DNA of 56,088 nucleotides from Candidatus Gagatemarchaeum stordalenia (GCA_003164815.1 PLUF01000080.1:1-56088), one strand, 5' to 3'; counted from the first letter of the stretch, positions 1-7,673 are shown. Notes: a model not told the origin generated them from the letters alone. Numbers and translations are program-made.

Positions 1-13
1 CCTCACTAAAGGG
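1..13 (+). other. Possible vector remnant: T3 promoter core
   Basis: The first 13 bases, CCTCACTAAAGGG, equal the central part of the bacteriophage T3 promoter that flanks the insert site in several cosmid and phagemid vectors. A 13-base match exactly at the sequence end is unlikely by chance, so untrimmed vector is the simplest reading. The next bases do not continue any vector polylinker that I recognise. Confidence 0.45.
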
Positions 14-49
14 TGCGATTAAATACAACAATGTATATACAAAATCTGT

Positions 50-274
50 ATGACAGACACTGTGGTCGTGAGGGTAGACTCGGAACTCAAGAGAAAGGCG
101 AAGGCCTACGACGTGAACATCAGCGAGGTGGTCCGGTCGGCGCTCAGGGACGAGGTGCAGAAGAGAGAGAAGCGAGAACTGATCGCATCGCTGGAACGGG
201 CGAGGGTCGCACTCTCGAGGGTGCCTGACGAAGAAATCATCAGGACGGTCAGGGAGACAAGGGACAACCGATGA
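50..274 (+). CDS. vapB: VapB/CcdA-like ribbon-helix-helix antitoxin
   Basis: This 74-residue protein is read as the antitoxin of a type II toxin-antitoxin pair. The N-terminus (TVVVRVDSELKRKAKAYDV) fits a ribbon-helix-helix DNA-binding strand and helix, followed by a charged helical tail that would wrap the toxin. Its last four bases overlap the start of the downstream PIN-domain gene, the usual arrangement for translational coupling. The TATA-like box ATTAAATAC at 19-27 sits about 27 bases before the ATG, so the transcript is probably leaderless. Autorepression by the complex is known for the family and inferred here. Confidence 0.85.
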   Translation: MTDTVVVRVDSELKRKAKAYDVNISEVVRSALRDEVQKREKRELIASLERARVALSRVPDEEIIRTVRETRDNR

Positions 275-687
275 AGGCTCTCGTGGACGCCAGCGCCCTT
301 CTCCTCCTCGTGAAGCACGCTGATGCGACGAAGCTGGCGGAACTGGCCGCCGACCTCGTCACGCTGGATCTGGCGACCTATGAGGCCGGGAACGGAATCT
401 GGAAACAGACCCGGCTCCTGAAGCTGATTAGCGAGAAGGACGCGCGAGCGACGCACGAGGCTCTCGTGGGCCTCCTGTCTCATACCCGCATACTGCGGGG
501 AGAGGAACTAGACTGCACCAAAGCAATGGATTTGGCCATAAGGAAGGGGATTGCGTACTACGATGCCTGCTACATCACAGCTGCGAAGTCCCTCAAACTT
601 CCGCTCGCCACCGAAGACAGGAAACTCGCCGCGTCGACAGGCGGTCAGGATGTCATCGGATGGAAGAAACTTCTCGGCGAGGAATGA
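271..687 (+). CDS. vapC: VapC-like PIN-domain ribonuclease toxin
   Basis: This 138-residue protein has the length and acidic residues of a PIN-domain endoribonuclease toxin: Asp6 (LVDASAL), Glu38 (TYEAGN), Asp98 (YYDACY) and Asp116 (ATEDRKL), which would bind the catalytic metal. VapC toxins cleave tRNA or rRNA. It overlaps the antitoxin gene by four bases and forms a two-gene operon with it. The set of acidic residues is complete, so the toxin looks active. A dispersed repeat copy follows 57 bases after the stop. Confidence 0.88.
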   Translation: MKALVDASALLLLVKHADATKLAELAADLVTLDLATYEAGNGIWKQTRLLKLISEKDARATHEALVGLLSHTRILRGEELDCTKAMDLAIRKGIAYYDACYITAAKSLKLPLATEDRKLAASTGGQDVIGWKKLLGEE

Positions 688-743
688 TACGAGAGACAAC
701 CTGGTTGCAGGCGGAATCTGCTCAAGTTCGCACTCTATCCCGG

Positions 744-783
744 CGCGTGGATGAAATGCCCCGGCGGAGGCGCGATGACCCTA
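744..783 (+). repeat. Dispersed intergenic repeat, copy 1
   Basis: This is a near-consensus copy: left part GCGTGGATGAAATG, core CCCCGGCGGAGGCGC, right part GATGACCCTA. It lies between the VapC stop and the promoter of the next gene. Two direct GATGA hexamer-like elements flank the GC-rich core. Confidence 0.85.
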
Positions 784-959
784 TGCGCGGCGGAATGTCA
801 CCTGTCATTTCAGATTCAAGAAGGCCTATCGAATAGACACGCAACACCGGAATTCTTTCCTCCCACCACCACGATAGGCAGGATGTTTCCTTTGGGTCTG
901 ACGCAGAAATCTAGTCCGGCAGAAACCTTCTTTATCGCCGAAGACCGTTCGAGCTCGTC

Positions 960-2588
960 ATGCAGAGCGGACGGGGAAGCAGGGCCCTCGAGTTCCACGA
1001 AGCCACGAAACACTCCAGAGTCAGCGTGCAGGCCTCAGCGCACTATCTGGATTGGGAGAACAAGCCGAGCCCCTTCAAACTGTACACGGGCGTGCCCCCG
1101 CAGGACCTCCCGACCGAGTTTCTCAGGCCCACGCTCAACGCCCTCGTATCTATCAGCGGCAGCGTACCAAAGGAGAGGGCATCGACCAGCATGGGCATCG
1201 ATACCCTCGCTGAGCTCCTGTTCTTCTCCGCGGGGATAACGCGTGAGTTCAAAGTCCCGGGACGGGGCAAGTTCTACATGAGGGCTGCTCCGGCCACCGG
1301 GGCGCTCTATCCCATCGAACTGTACGTCGTCTGCAGGGACCTCGAGGGCCTCAAGGCGGGGGTGTATCACTTCTCCCCCGGCGACTTCTCGCTCGACCGG
1401 CTCAGGAGCGGAGACTGGACGCCGGCGCTGTCTTCGTATGCAGGCTCGCGCGCCGACGTCTCCGCAGCTCCCGCATCCATAGTCCTCACGTCGATCGCCT
1501 GGAGGAACTCCTGGAAGTATCAGGCCCGTTCGTACAGGCACTGGTTCTGGGACGGCGGCGTAATCGCGGCGAACCTCCTAGCGACGGCCAACTCGGCCGG
1601 ACTTCGCTCCTCGGTGGTCCTTGGCTTCGAGGACGAAGCCATCAGCAGGCTGCTCGGCCTGAGGACGAGGCAGGAGGCGGCGATCACGATATGCCCGGTG
1701 GGGATTCCCGGTGCGGCTACCCGGCCCGGCGGCTGGAGGTCCCAGGAAGAGCTCCCACCCCCAATCGACCCGGCCTTCATCCCGCTCTCCCAGAGCGAGG
1801 TGGACTATCCGGAGGTGTGGGAGGCGCATGAGGCCTCCTGTCTGCGAGACTTCAGCGAGGTGAGGGCATGGACCACCAGACCGGGAGAGGAGGAGAAAGA
1901 ATCAAGTCCCGCTCCATCGCCATCCGATCGGAGCTATCCTCTTGACCCGAGCGTGCCCCGACCAGACGAAGGACCCGACCTCGCGCAGGTCATCCTTAGA
2001 AGAGGGTCGACCCGCAGGTTCTCCCCCGAGCCGATAACGTACGAGCAGCTGTCGAACGTGCTCTATCACTCCACCCGGGGAGTCCCGCTCGACCTTCCGG
2101 TCGCGGGGACCCTGCTTGACGTCTATCTAATCTCCAACGCGGTGAAAGACCTGCCCAACGGGAGCTACCGCTTCGACCGCGCCTCCGGCTCGCTCGAGCA
2201 GCTGAGGGCGGGCGAGTTCAGGGAGATGGGAGGCTATCTCTGCCTCGAGCAACCGCTCTTCGCCGGGGCGAGCGCCGTGGTCTTCCTGATGACAGAGCTG
2301 GCCAGGGTTCTGCGCCTCCATGGAGACCGCGGATACGGGGCTGCCCAGTTCGAGGCAGGCGTGGTGGCTGGGAGGATGTATCTGGCGAGCTATGCGCAGG
2401 GGATGGGAGCATCAGGAACGACCTTCTACGATGACGCTGTGACAGAGTTCTTCTCGCCCCGGGCTGCTGGGACGACCCCGATGATGGCGCTGGGCATCGG
2501 CATCCCTGGCTACAGGGCAAAGTCTGGAAAGATGATCCCAAAGAGGCTCACGCGAGAACAGATGGCGGCCGGTTCAATCAACCGATGA
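960..2588 (+). CDS. Tandem SagB/ThcOx-type nitroreductase-fold oxidoreductase
   Basis: This 542-residue protein contains two nitroreductase-fold domains, at about residues 60-260 and 340-540. The N-terminus carries the SagB/ThcOx family signature (FHEATKHSR and later YLDWENKPSPFKLY). The second domain restarts with RRGSTRRFSPEPITYEQLS. Relatives are FMN-dependent dehydrogenases that oxidise azoline rings in peptide natural products, or act in uncharacterised redox steps. No cyclodehydratase or precursor peptide gene is adjacent, so a peptide-modifying role is not supported here. TATA-like TTTATCGC at 931-938 lies 27 bases before the ATG, indicating a leaderless start. Substrate unknown. Confidence 0.85.
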   Translation: MQSGRGSRALEFHEATKHSRVSVQASAHYLDWENKPSPFKLYTGVPPQDLPTEFLRPTLNALVSISGSVPKERASTSMGIDTLAELLFFSAGITREFKVPGRGKFYMRAAPATGALYPIELYVVCRDLEGLKAGVYHFSPGDFSLDRLRSGDWTPALSSYAGSRADVSAAPASIVLTSIAWRNSWKYQARSYRHWFWDGGVIAANLLATANSAGLRSSVVLGFEDEAISRLLGLRTRQEAAITICPVGIPGAATRPGGWRSQEELPPPIDPAFIPLSQSEVDYPEVWEAHEASCLRDFSEVRAWTTRPGEEEKESSPAPSPSDRSYPLDPSVPRPDEGPDLAQVILRRGSTRRFSPEPITYEQLSNVLYHSTRGVPLDLPVAGTLLDVYLISNAVKDLPNGSYRFDRASGSLEQLRAGEFREMGGYLCLEQPLFAGASAVVFLMTELARVLRLHGDRGYGAAQFEAGVVAGRMYLASYAQGMGASGTTFYDDAVTEFFSPRAAGTTPMMALGIGIPGYRAKSGKMIPKRLTREQMAAGSINR

Positions 2589-2600
2589 CAATAGCCCGTC

Positions 2601-2642
2601 GTGTGGATGAAATGCCCCGGCGGAGGCGCGATGAACCCCGTA
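2601..2642 (+). repeat. Dispersed intergenic repeat, copy 2
   Basis: Near-consensus copy with left part GTGTGGATGAAATG, core CCCCGGCGGAGGCGC and right part GATGAACCCC. It starts 13 bases after the SagB-like stop and ends just before the end of the minus-strand gene at 2653. It is almost identical to copy 1. Confidence 0.87.
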
Positions 2643-2652
2643 CGCTGCTATG

Positions 2653-2919
2653 CTAGGGGGGCAGGGGTTGTGGGTTCAGTTCCACCCTCGAGGCGGCCGA
2701 GACGAAGGCCTTGTTAAGTTGGAGGGTCGCCAGAGCGTATTTCTTCTCCGCGCTGAGCACTGCTTCTACAAGAGCGAATTCGGCCGGGGTCGTCCATCCT
2801 GGCTGGTGAATGAACTTCAATACTTGGTTTAGATCGCGCTTGGCCTCTCCGAAACCATCCATTATCTCTCGCAGCTCCGTTATCTTTCCCTTGAGTTCGT
2901 CCGCATGGTCTTTTGGCAT
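2653..2919 (-). CDS. Small helical protein of unknown function
   Basis: I do not recognise this 88-residue protein. It is predicted mostly helical (KGKITELREIMDGFGEAKRDL) and ends in the proline-rich tail ELNPQPLPP, a tail I recall from small uncharacterised bacterial proteins. A minus-strand TATA-like box (CTATTAAAAGT on the plus strand, 2941-2951) lies 27 bases upstream of the ATG, so it probably has its own leaderless transcript. It is convergent with the SagB-like gene and divergent from the nitroreductase. Confidence 0.6.
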   Translation of the reverse strand: MPKDHADELKGKITELREIMDGFGEAKRDLNQVLKFIHQPGWTTPAEFALVEAVLSAEKKYALATLQLNKAFVSAASRVELNPQPLPP

Positions 2920-3034
2920 AAGATTGACTTGTCGAGCGCTCTATTAAAAGTGCTGCAACCTGCGAACAAGATGCTCAGGCGGAGCCGCGAGAGGATTCGC
3001 AAAGGATAAGGAGTCACCTCCAGAAGAAAACCCC

Positions 3035-3676
3035 ATGCCATTGAGCATCACTCCCGATGAACTGCTCACGACGACGCGCGCCGTCAGACGGCGACTCGAC
3101 CTCACCCGTACGGTCGAAAGGGAAGTGATCGAAGAGTGCATCGGGATTGCGCAGCAGGCGCCCAGCGGGTCGAACATGCAGCCCTGGCACTTCGTCGTCG
3201 TGGCCGACCCGGCCAAGCGAGCACAGCTCGCCAGCCTCTATCGCAAGGGCAGCGAATCATATTTCTCCCGAAGCCCCGCTTCCGCAGGCGGCGACCCGAA
3301 GCGGCAGGCAGAACGGATGCGGTTGAGAGCGTCTGCCCTATTCCTGGTCGACCATATCCATGAGGTGCCCGTGCACGTGATCCCCTGCTTCAACGGCCGC
3401 ACGGAGGGGCTCTCCGCACAGGACCAGGCTGCGACATGGGGCTCGATAATCCCGGCGACCTGGAGCTTCATGCTTGCTCTGAGAGCCAGGGGTCTCGGAT
3501 CCGCGTTCACCACGTTCCATCTCGGCTCGGAGGAGGAAGCCGCAGGGCTGCTCGGCATCCCCTTCGAACGGGTGACGCAGGCGGCCCTGATCCCCGTCGC
3601 CTACACCAAGGGAACAGCCTTCAGGCCGGGGCCGCGCAGGCCCCTCTCCAGCATGATACACTGGGACGGCTGGTAG
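3035..3676 (+). CDS. Nitroreductase-family FMN oxidoreductase
   Basis: This 213-residue single-domain nitroreductase has the N-terminal arginine cluster (TTRAVRRRLD) and the APSGSNMQPWHFVVV segment that contact FMN. The C-terminal part (ALRARGLGSAFTTFH) matches the family glycine segment. Members reduce nitro compounds, quinones or enones with NAD(P)H. It is independent of the larger SagB-like protein upstream, although both share the fold. The start is placed at ATG 3035 with a weak A-rich element at about 3000-3010. A repeat copy begins 12 bases after the stop. Confidence 0.88.
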   Translation: MPLSITPDELLTTTRAVRRRLDLTRTVEREVIEECIGIAQQAPSGSNMQPWHFVVVADPAKRAQLASLYRKGSESYFSRSPASAGGDPKRQAERMRLRASALFLVDHIHEVPVHVIPCFNGRTEGLSAQDQAATWGSIIPATWSFMLALRARGLGSAFTTFHLGSEEEAAGLLGIPFERVTQAALIPVAYTKGTAFRPGPRRPLSSMIHWDGW

Positions 3677-3687
3677 GAGGACAGCTT

Positions 3688-3726
3688 CTGCGACATGCCC
3701 CGGCGGAGGCGCGATGGACCCTGTGC
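3688..3726 (+). repeat. Dispersed intergenic repeat, copy 3
   Basis: The left part is eroded (CTGCGACATG), the core CCCCGGCGGAGGCGC is intact and the right part is GATGGACCCTG. It begins 12 bases after the nitroreductase stop. Confidence 0.8.
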
Positions 3727-3831
3727 ATTGCCAAGCCCGCATCTTTGCCAACCCAGCGAAGCCGGCGCGCTTTGAAATGAGAACCACCTCGAAGCATTAT
3801 CTACCCGGCCTACCGCGGTGGTGATCCCGCC

Positions 3832-4140
3832 TTGAGATACGTCCTGATTACCAGCCGGCCGAACCACTGGGACCGGGTAGGCAACGTCTCCTCGTTTCCA
3901 TACACGATGCTGCGCGGCGCAGTGATGAACCCCGAGAGGCTGGCGGACCACACTCGGGCGATTCTCGTCAAGGTGGACAAGGAGATGAGGACTCCCGAGA
4001 AGTCCTGGGATGGCGAGGTTATCAAGATTACAAGGAGGACGGACAAGGTCTGGCTCGAGTTCAGGCTCGGCCGAGTGACCACGTGTCCGGAGAACTTTGC
4101 GGGTTCCCCAGACGGCTGGTATACTGACGGGACGACCTAG
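3832..4140 (+). CDS. Hypothetical protein, 102 residues
   Basis: I do not recognise a family. The protein opens with a beta strand (MRYVLITSRP), has a mixed charged middle and a C-terminal Trp/Tyr/Gly-rich end (SPDGWYTDGTT). A TTG start is used; an ATTATCTAC element at about 3796-3804 lies about 30 bases upstream, fitting the leaderless pattern of the region. The gene sits alone between two repeat copies, like other one-gene modules here. It is called on reading-frame quality and promoter placement only. Confidence 0.5.
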   Translation: MRYVLITSRPNHWDRVGNVSSFPYTMLRGAVMNPERLADHTRAILVKVDKEMRTPEKSWDGEVIKITRRTDKVWLEFRLGRVTTCPENFAGSPDGWYTDGTT

Positions 4141-4147
4141 ACCAGGT

Positions 4148-4172
4148 CAGGCGGAGGCGCATCGGTCCCCTC
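4148..4172 (+). repeat. Dispersed intergenic repeat, degenerate copy 4
   Basis: Only the core and right part are recognisable (CAGGCGGAGGCGC then ATCGGTCCCCT). It starts 8 bases after the preceding stop and touches the end of the minus-strand YdeI-like gene. Confidence 0.5.
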
Positions 4173-4728
4173 ACTTGCTTCTATCTCGCCGGCGAGGCGT
4201 CCGCTTCGAGCGAGCCCGCTCCTCACCGTCGCCTTCGTTCCATGACCTCCCCATGAACCGCCCGCTGCCGCCTGCGAGCACGTCGAGGGCTCTCTGCGCG
4301 TTTCGTCGCCTAGCCTCGGCTGACTTCAGCCTAGCGAAGTAGCGCAGGATTTCCTTCTGCCTGCTTGGGCTGAGGCGTTCCCACCCGCGCCTTGCGGGTG
4401 GGTTCCGGTCCAGCTCGTCGCCGAACCAGGATGGCATCGGGTGCAGCGGACCGCCCCTGTATCCGTGGTCGAACTCCACGTCCAAGGTCACGACGTCGCC
4501 CACGCCCACCTCCGTGGCCCTGCGGATTTCCCCGTTCAGATAGAGGCGGAAGCTACCGTCGCCGACCGGCATCAGGTTGACGCGCCATGTCTCGTCCGCC
4601 CTCTCGTCGACCCGGAAGGTCACCGGCATCGACCTGCGCCAGTCCTGCTTCAGTCGGGAGGCTTCGCCGGCGCTGACAAGCACGAAGGGATTGGCCCCGA
4701 CGATCTCGATCCGCGACCTGAGGTGCAA
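4171..4728 (-). CDS. DUF1905 plus YdeI/OmdA-like protein
   Basis: This 185-residue protein has an N-terminal DUF1905-like barrel (about residues 1-90, with VNLMPVGDGSFRLYLNGEIR) and a C-terminal YdeI/OmpD-associated helical segment (WERLSPSRQKEILRYFARLKSAEARRRNAQRALD). The family is annotated as bacteriocin-protection or OmpD-associated, but the biochemical role is unknown. The tail after residue 155 is a low-complexity, very basic extension (ERARSKRTPRRRDRSK). The start is TTG at 4728, 27 bases after a minus-strand TATA-like box (plus-strand GTACTAATTC, 4752-4761). Confidence 0.82.
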   Translation of the reverse strand: MHLRSRIEIVGANPFVLVSAGEASRLKQDWRRSMPVTFRVDERADETWRVNLMPVGDGSFRLYLNGEIRRATEVGVGDVVTLDVEFDHGYRGGPLHPMPSWFGDELDRNPPARRGWERLSPSRQKEILRYFARLKSAEARRRNAQRALDVLAGGSGRFMGRSWNEGDGEERARSKRTPRRRDRSK

Positions 4729-5047
4729 TGCGGCCTCTTACGCGGCTTCGTGTACTAATTCTTGCTTGTTCTAGCCTTGCTTTACGTTCCCAGGTCAGCC
4801 CGAAGACTCTGCTCGCCGTTGGGATGAAATCTCCCGGCGTAGGCGCAAGGTCCCCTAGACGAGCGTGATAGAGAAGACTCGACGAAGCCTGTCAGTAGAA
4901 TGTGACGATCCAGCCCTTCTGACCGTTGTAGGTCCCGTTGACGCCCGCTCTACCCTCGACCATCGGAGGCGGGACGGAACCGTAACTCAGCCGCCGCCAG
5001 GATCCCGAATCGCCCCCAACCTGCTTCTCTCGCGTTCCCTTTAACTA
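4729..5047. other. Intergenic region with repeat copy and a possible gene remnant
   Basis: This 319-base gap contains repeat copy 5 and, on the minus strand from about 5036 to 4892, an open frame with no start codon. That frame ends in a sensible sequence (VPPPMVEGRAGVNGTYNGQ, then KGWIVTFY and a stop), which looks like the C-terminal end of a secreted or beta-rich protein. A stop codon lies directly upstream, so it may be a gene remnant or chance. Nothing else is supported. Confidence 0.25.
4818..4858 (+). repeat. Dispersed intergenic repeat, copy 5
   Basis: Moderately diverged copy: left GTTGGGATGAAATC, core TCCCGGCGTAGGCGC, right AAGGTCCCCTAG. It lies upstream of the minus-strand YdeI-like gene, yet keeps the plus orientation, showing that orientation does not follow gene strand. 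Confidence 0.75.
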
Positions 5048-5488
5048 GTGGAGCCGTATACGAAGATCGATAGGAAAATGAGTAACGTAGACCAACAGAT
5101 TAGGACAACCGTGGACGAGCTGCTCAAGGCAATCTCCACGAAGAACATAATCGCGGAACCAATCGAAGTTGGGGACAGCGTGATAATCACGATCACCAAG
5201 GTCGGCCTCGGCTTCGGCACGGGAATGGGCGAGGGAAGGGGGATGGGAACCAGGGGAAACGGGAACGGCGCAGGAAGCGGGATGGGAGCTGGAGGAGCGG
5301 CGGGCGTCTCTCCAGTGGCAATCGTGGTCATCCACAAGTCGATTCCCGGCCCAGGAGGCATAGAAGTGAAGTCGCTGTCTCCGCCGGGCCCGATAGGGAA
5401 GGCCATCGGCGACATCGCCTCGATCATCGTCGAGAGAATCGGCTCTAAGAAACCGAAGAGCGAGGAGAAAGAAGCCCCGAAAGCCTAG
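5048..5488 (+). CDS. GerW/YtfJ-family protein
   Basis: This 146-residue protein matches the GerW (YtfJ) family: an N-terminal helix (VDQQIRTTVDELLKAI), the strand region IIAEPIEVGDSVIITITKVGLGFGTG, a glycine-rich linker (about residues 57-90) and the conserved PVAIVVIHK strand. In Bacillus the family acts in spore germination, but archaeal members must do something else. The GTG at 5048 gives 146 residues; an ATG at 5078 (residue 11) fits better with a weak TTTAACTA box at 5040-5047 as TATA. The next gene is a DUF2953 protein, the neighbour seen in Bacillus too. Confidence 0.85.
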   Translation: MEPYTKIDRKMSNVDQQIRTTVDELLKAISTKNIIAEPIEVGDSVIITITKVGLGFGTGMGEGRGMGTRGNGNGAGSGMGAGGAAGVSPVAIVVIHKSIPGPGGIEVKSLSPPGPIGKAIGDIASIIVERIGSKKPKSEEKEAPKA

Positions 5489-5509
5489 CCGGGGAAGGGA
5501 CGGTCGCGT

Positions 5510-6079
5510 TTGTTCCTTGAAATCCTAGCGATCGTCCTCCTGATTCTTCTCGGTCTGGTTGCTGCCATCCTTCTGATACCGTTCTACGTCACGGTGGAGG
5601 CTTCGAAGGCGGAGGCCCTGATGACGGGCAGGGTCTGCCTGCGCTGGCTAGGCATCACCCTGTGGCGGAGCAAGCCCGGGAAGAGGAAGCTACGGGCGAA
5701 GGAGAGGTCCAACCGATTCGACCTGTCCAGGGTGCCTCTGATGCTCTCGCTGTTGAGGGACGCCTTCCCGTCCCTCGTGGGCGTCCTCAAAGGCTTGCAA
5801 AGAGCGGTGCGCTTCCGGAGACTCTCCATAGACGTGGCCTTCGGCATCGGCGACCCCGCCGAGACAGCGGTCTTGGCAGGCTATCTCTGGTCCTTCGCCT
5901 GGGCCTTCGAGCTCCTGCCCCGCTCCTCGCTTTCGCTTCGCCCAGACCTGGAGAGGGCCCGGCTTGACGGCACCGTCAGCGCAGAGCTTCGGGTGAGGAT
6001 GCTTCCGATTGTGGTGGCCTTTCTGGCTGCGTACACAAAGAAGCCGTTCCGGCGGTTGATCGGGGAGGTGAGACGGTGA
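5510..6079 (+). CDS. DUF2953-family membrane protein
   Basis: This 189-residue protein has one strong N-terminal membrane segment (residues 4-28, ILAIVLLILLGLVAAILLIPF) followed by a DUF2953-like soluble part with the typical GIGDPAETAVLAGYLWSF motif at about residues 112-130. It starts with TTG at 5510 behind a purine-rich ribosome site (GGGGAAGGGA, 5491-5500). It is in an operon with the GerW-like gene 21 bases upstream and a small gene overlapping its stop. The GerW plus DUF2953 pair is conserved in Firmicutes; a shared membrane-associated function is inferred. Confidence 0.8.
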   Translation: MFLEILAIVLLILLGLVAAILLIPFYVTVEASKAEALMTGRVCLRWLGITLWRSKPGKRKLRAKERSNRFDLSRVPLMLSLLRDAFPSLVGVLKGLQRAVRFRRLSIDVAFGIGDPAETAVLAGYLWSFAWAFELLPRSSLSLRPDLERARLDGTVSAELRVRMLPIVVAFLAAYTKKPFRRLIGEVRR

Positions 6080-6345
6080 TGGAGCTAGAAACGAGCAGGA
6101 CGACAGAGTCGAGAGCCTCCTTCGTCGTAGGGGAGAGGATGTTCCACGTGGTGACAGAGGTTGTGACAGTGAGAAGCGCAACGGGGAGGATCTTCTCCGT
6201 CTTCGTCTCTCCGATCGCCCTCCTGGTCTTGGAGCCCAACAGCAGCTACGTCGTCTCCCTCACAGATGAAGAGTTCACCGTCGAGGACCTCCTGAGCAGG
6301 GTGCCAGAGTTGAAGGGGAAGACCCTCTCCCTTCGTGATCGGTGA
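6079..6345 (+). CDS. Small beta-rich protein in GerW operon
   Basis: I do not recognise this 88-residue protein. It is rich in alternating hydrophobic residues (FHVVTEVVTVRSATGRIFSVFV and FVSPIALLVLEP), suggesting a small beta domain, with no membrane segment or signal peptide. The ATG at 6079 overlaps the preceding TGA by one base and has GAGGTGAG just upstream, so it is translationally coupled to the DUF2953 gene. It may assist the GerW/DUF2953 pair. Confidence 0.65.
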   Translation: MELETSRTTESRASFVVGERMFHVVTEVVTVRSATGRIFSVFVSPIALLVLEPNSSYVVSLTDEEFTVEDLLSRVPELKGKTLSLRDR

Positions 6346-6414
6346 CTGGCAGTACGTAGTTAGTCGGAGTGACGAAGAAGAAGATTACGAGGAATGCATG
6401 CCCCTTACAGCTCA

Positions 6415-6459
6415 GCGCGTGGATGAAATGGACCGGCGGAGGCGCGACGAACCCTAATG
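6415..6459 (+). repeat. Dispersed intergenic repeat, copy 6
   Basis: Strong copy: left GCGCGTGGATGAAATG, core GACCGGCGGAGGCGC, right GACGAACCCTAATG. It lies 70 bases after the GerW operon and 20 bases before the HicB TATA box. It shares the GACC core variant with copy 7. Confidence 0.87.
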
Positions 6460-6506
6460 TCGAGGGAAGACAGATGCGCTAATAAGCGACGTCCGCCTGT
6501 CTCCAC

Positions 6507-6740
6507 ATGATGAAGGCGGCAAAGGCTCCCCAGGGAAAGTTCACGGTCATCCTGCGGAAGGAGGAAGAGGGGGGCTACTCGGTCCAGTGCGCCGAGCTGC
6601 CCGGCGCCATAAGCGAGGGGAACACGAAGAAGGAAGCCCTGAACAACATCCGGGAAGCCATCCAGGGGTTCCTTGAAGCCTTCCCCGAGGAGGGAGCCCG
6701 CCTGAGACTAAAGAAAGAGGTCGTCCAGGTCACGATCTGA
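6507..6740 (+). CDS. hicB: HicB-family antitoxin
   Basis: This 77-residue protein has the HicB partial RNase-H-like fold signature: FTVILRKEEEGGYSVQCAELPGA followed by EGNTKKEALNNIREAIQGFL. HicB neutralises the HicA mRNA interferase. No C-terminal DNA-binding domain is visible, so autoregulation would need another factor. TATA-like GCTAATAAGCG at about 6477-6486 lies 25-27 bases before the ATG, giving a leaderless transcript. The gene precedes hicA, the reverse of the commonest hicA-hicB order but well known. Confidence 0.9.
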   Translation: MMKAAKAPQGKFTVILRKEEEGGYSVQCAELPGAISEGNTKKEALNNIREAIQGFLEAFPEEGARLRLKKEVVQVTI

Positions 6741-6772
6741 CCTAATCCAAGACCGAGAGGACATGGATCCTG

Positions 6773-7000
6773 TTGTCGAGGCGCCTGCCGAGTTTAGGCT
6801 GGAGGCAGGTCGTCAAGGCCCTCGGAAAGAAGGGCTTCTATGTAGTCCATCAGAAAGGCAGCCACATCTATATGACCGAGCAGGAGAGGAAGCACAAGGT
6901 CACGATCCCGAGGCACGAGACCGTCGCAACAGGAACGCTGCTGTCCATCATCGAGCAGTCTGGGATGACGAGAGACGAATTCCTGAGATTGCTCGACTAG
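6773..7000 (+). CDS. hicA: HicA-family mRNA interferase toxin
   Basis: This 75-residue protein carries the dsRBD-like HicA signature: LGWRQVVKALGKKGFYVV, the catalytic GSHIYM segment with His31, and VTIPRHETVATGTLLSIIEQSGM. HicA cleaves mRNA independently of the ribosome. The start is TTG at 6773, 33 bases after the HicB stop. The catalytic histidine is intact, so the toxin is probably functional. The operon is bracketed by repeat copies 6 and 7. Confidence 0.9.
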   Translation: MSRRLPSLGWRQVVKALGKKGFYVVHQKGSHIYMTEQERKHKVTIPRHETVATGTLLSIIEQSGMTRDEFLRLLD

Positions 7001-7040
7001 CCTTACAGCCATCGCCTATAGTCGACTTACCACAGCCCAA

Positions 7041-7082
7041 CGCGTGGATGAAATGGACCGGCTGAGGTGCAACGAACCCTAG
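7041..7082 (+). repeat. Dispersed intergenic repeat, copy 7
   Basis: Copy with left CGCGTGGATGAAATG, core GACCGGCTGAGGTGC and right AACGAACCCTAG. It starts 41 bases after the HicA stop. An upstream extension of the next open frame passes through it and should not be read as protein. Confidence 0.82.
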
Positions 7083-7210
7083 AAGCCGTTGTCCTTCCCA
7101 AGGATCAGCGTCCGCCTTCCTGCAATGATCGTCTGGAACCACGAAGAAGTCCTCCCTCTGACAGACTGTCCACCGAAGACGTCTTTAGAGAGCCAATCCT
7201 GACTGAGTGC

Positions 7211-7597
7211 ATGTTCAACAAGGAGGAGGCCAAGTACCTGAAGTCGCAGCTTCTCGCGAGGGTAGCCACGGCCACTGCAAAGGGCAAGCCGAACGTTGCC
7301 CCCGTGGGTTTCGAGTTCGACGGCAAGTACTTCTACATCGGAAGCATCAAACAGAAGATTCTCCGGTCCACCCCCAGGTACCTTAACATCAAGGACGGGA
7401 ACCGGCAGGTCGCGCTGGTCATAGACGACCTCGTATCGGTGGACCCGTGGAAGGTGCGCGGGATAAGGGTGAACGGCGTGGCCGACATCGTAACGCACAC
7501 CGGGGAGTTCGGCAAGGGCGAGTACATCCGCATCCGACCCAAGCTCTCATGGAGCTGGGGCCTCAGCGACGCTGGACGTAAGACCGTCTGGAAGTAG
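7211..7597 (+). CDS. Pyridoxamine 5-phosphate oxidase-fold flavin/F420-binding protein
   Basis: This 128-residue protein has the split-barrel fold of the PNPOx-like family (KGKPNVAPVGFEFDGKYFYIGS, then VALVIDDLV and the C-terminal RIRPKLSWSWGL). Members of this size bind FMN or F420 and act as small oxidoreductases. An open frame extends to 7067, but that part runs through the dispersed repeat. The ATG at 7211 lies 27 bases after TATA-like CTTTAGAG (7183-7190), so it is chosen as a leaderless start. Confidence 0.8.
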   Translation: MFNKEEAKYLKSQLLARVATATAKGKPNVAPVGFEFDGKYFYIGSIKQKILRSTPRYLNIKDGNRQVALVIDDLVSVDPWKVRGIRVNGVADIVTHTGEFGKGEYIRIRPKLSWSWGLSDAGRKTVWK

Positions 7598-7640
7598 GAC
7601 GCGCAGGTAGACGCGCGGCAGACCCGTCCTTCGGAGAAGA

Positions 7641-7673
7641 GAATGGGTTGCTGCGGTGGCGGAATGAACCCGA
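7641..7673 (+). repeat. Dispersed intergenic repeat, degenerate copy 8
   Basis: Recognisable but diverged: GAATGGGTTGCTG, then CGGTGGCG, then a well kept right end GAATGAACCCG. It lies 44 bases after the PNPOx-like stop. Confidence 0.55.

Noticed and set aside
7067-7210. N-terminal extension of the PNPOx-like protein from GTG 7067
   Set aside because: It runs through repeat copy 7 and is not like the family; promoter spacing supports ATG 7211.
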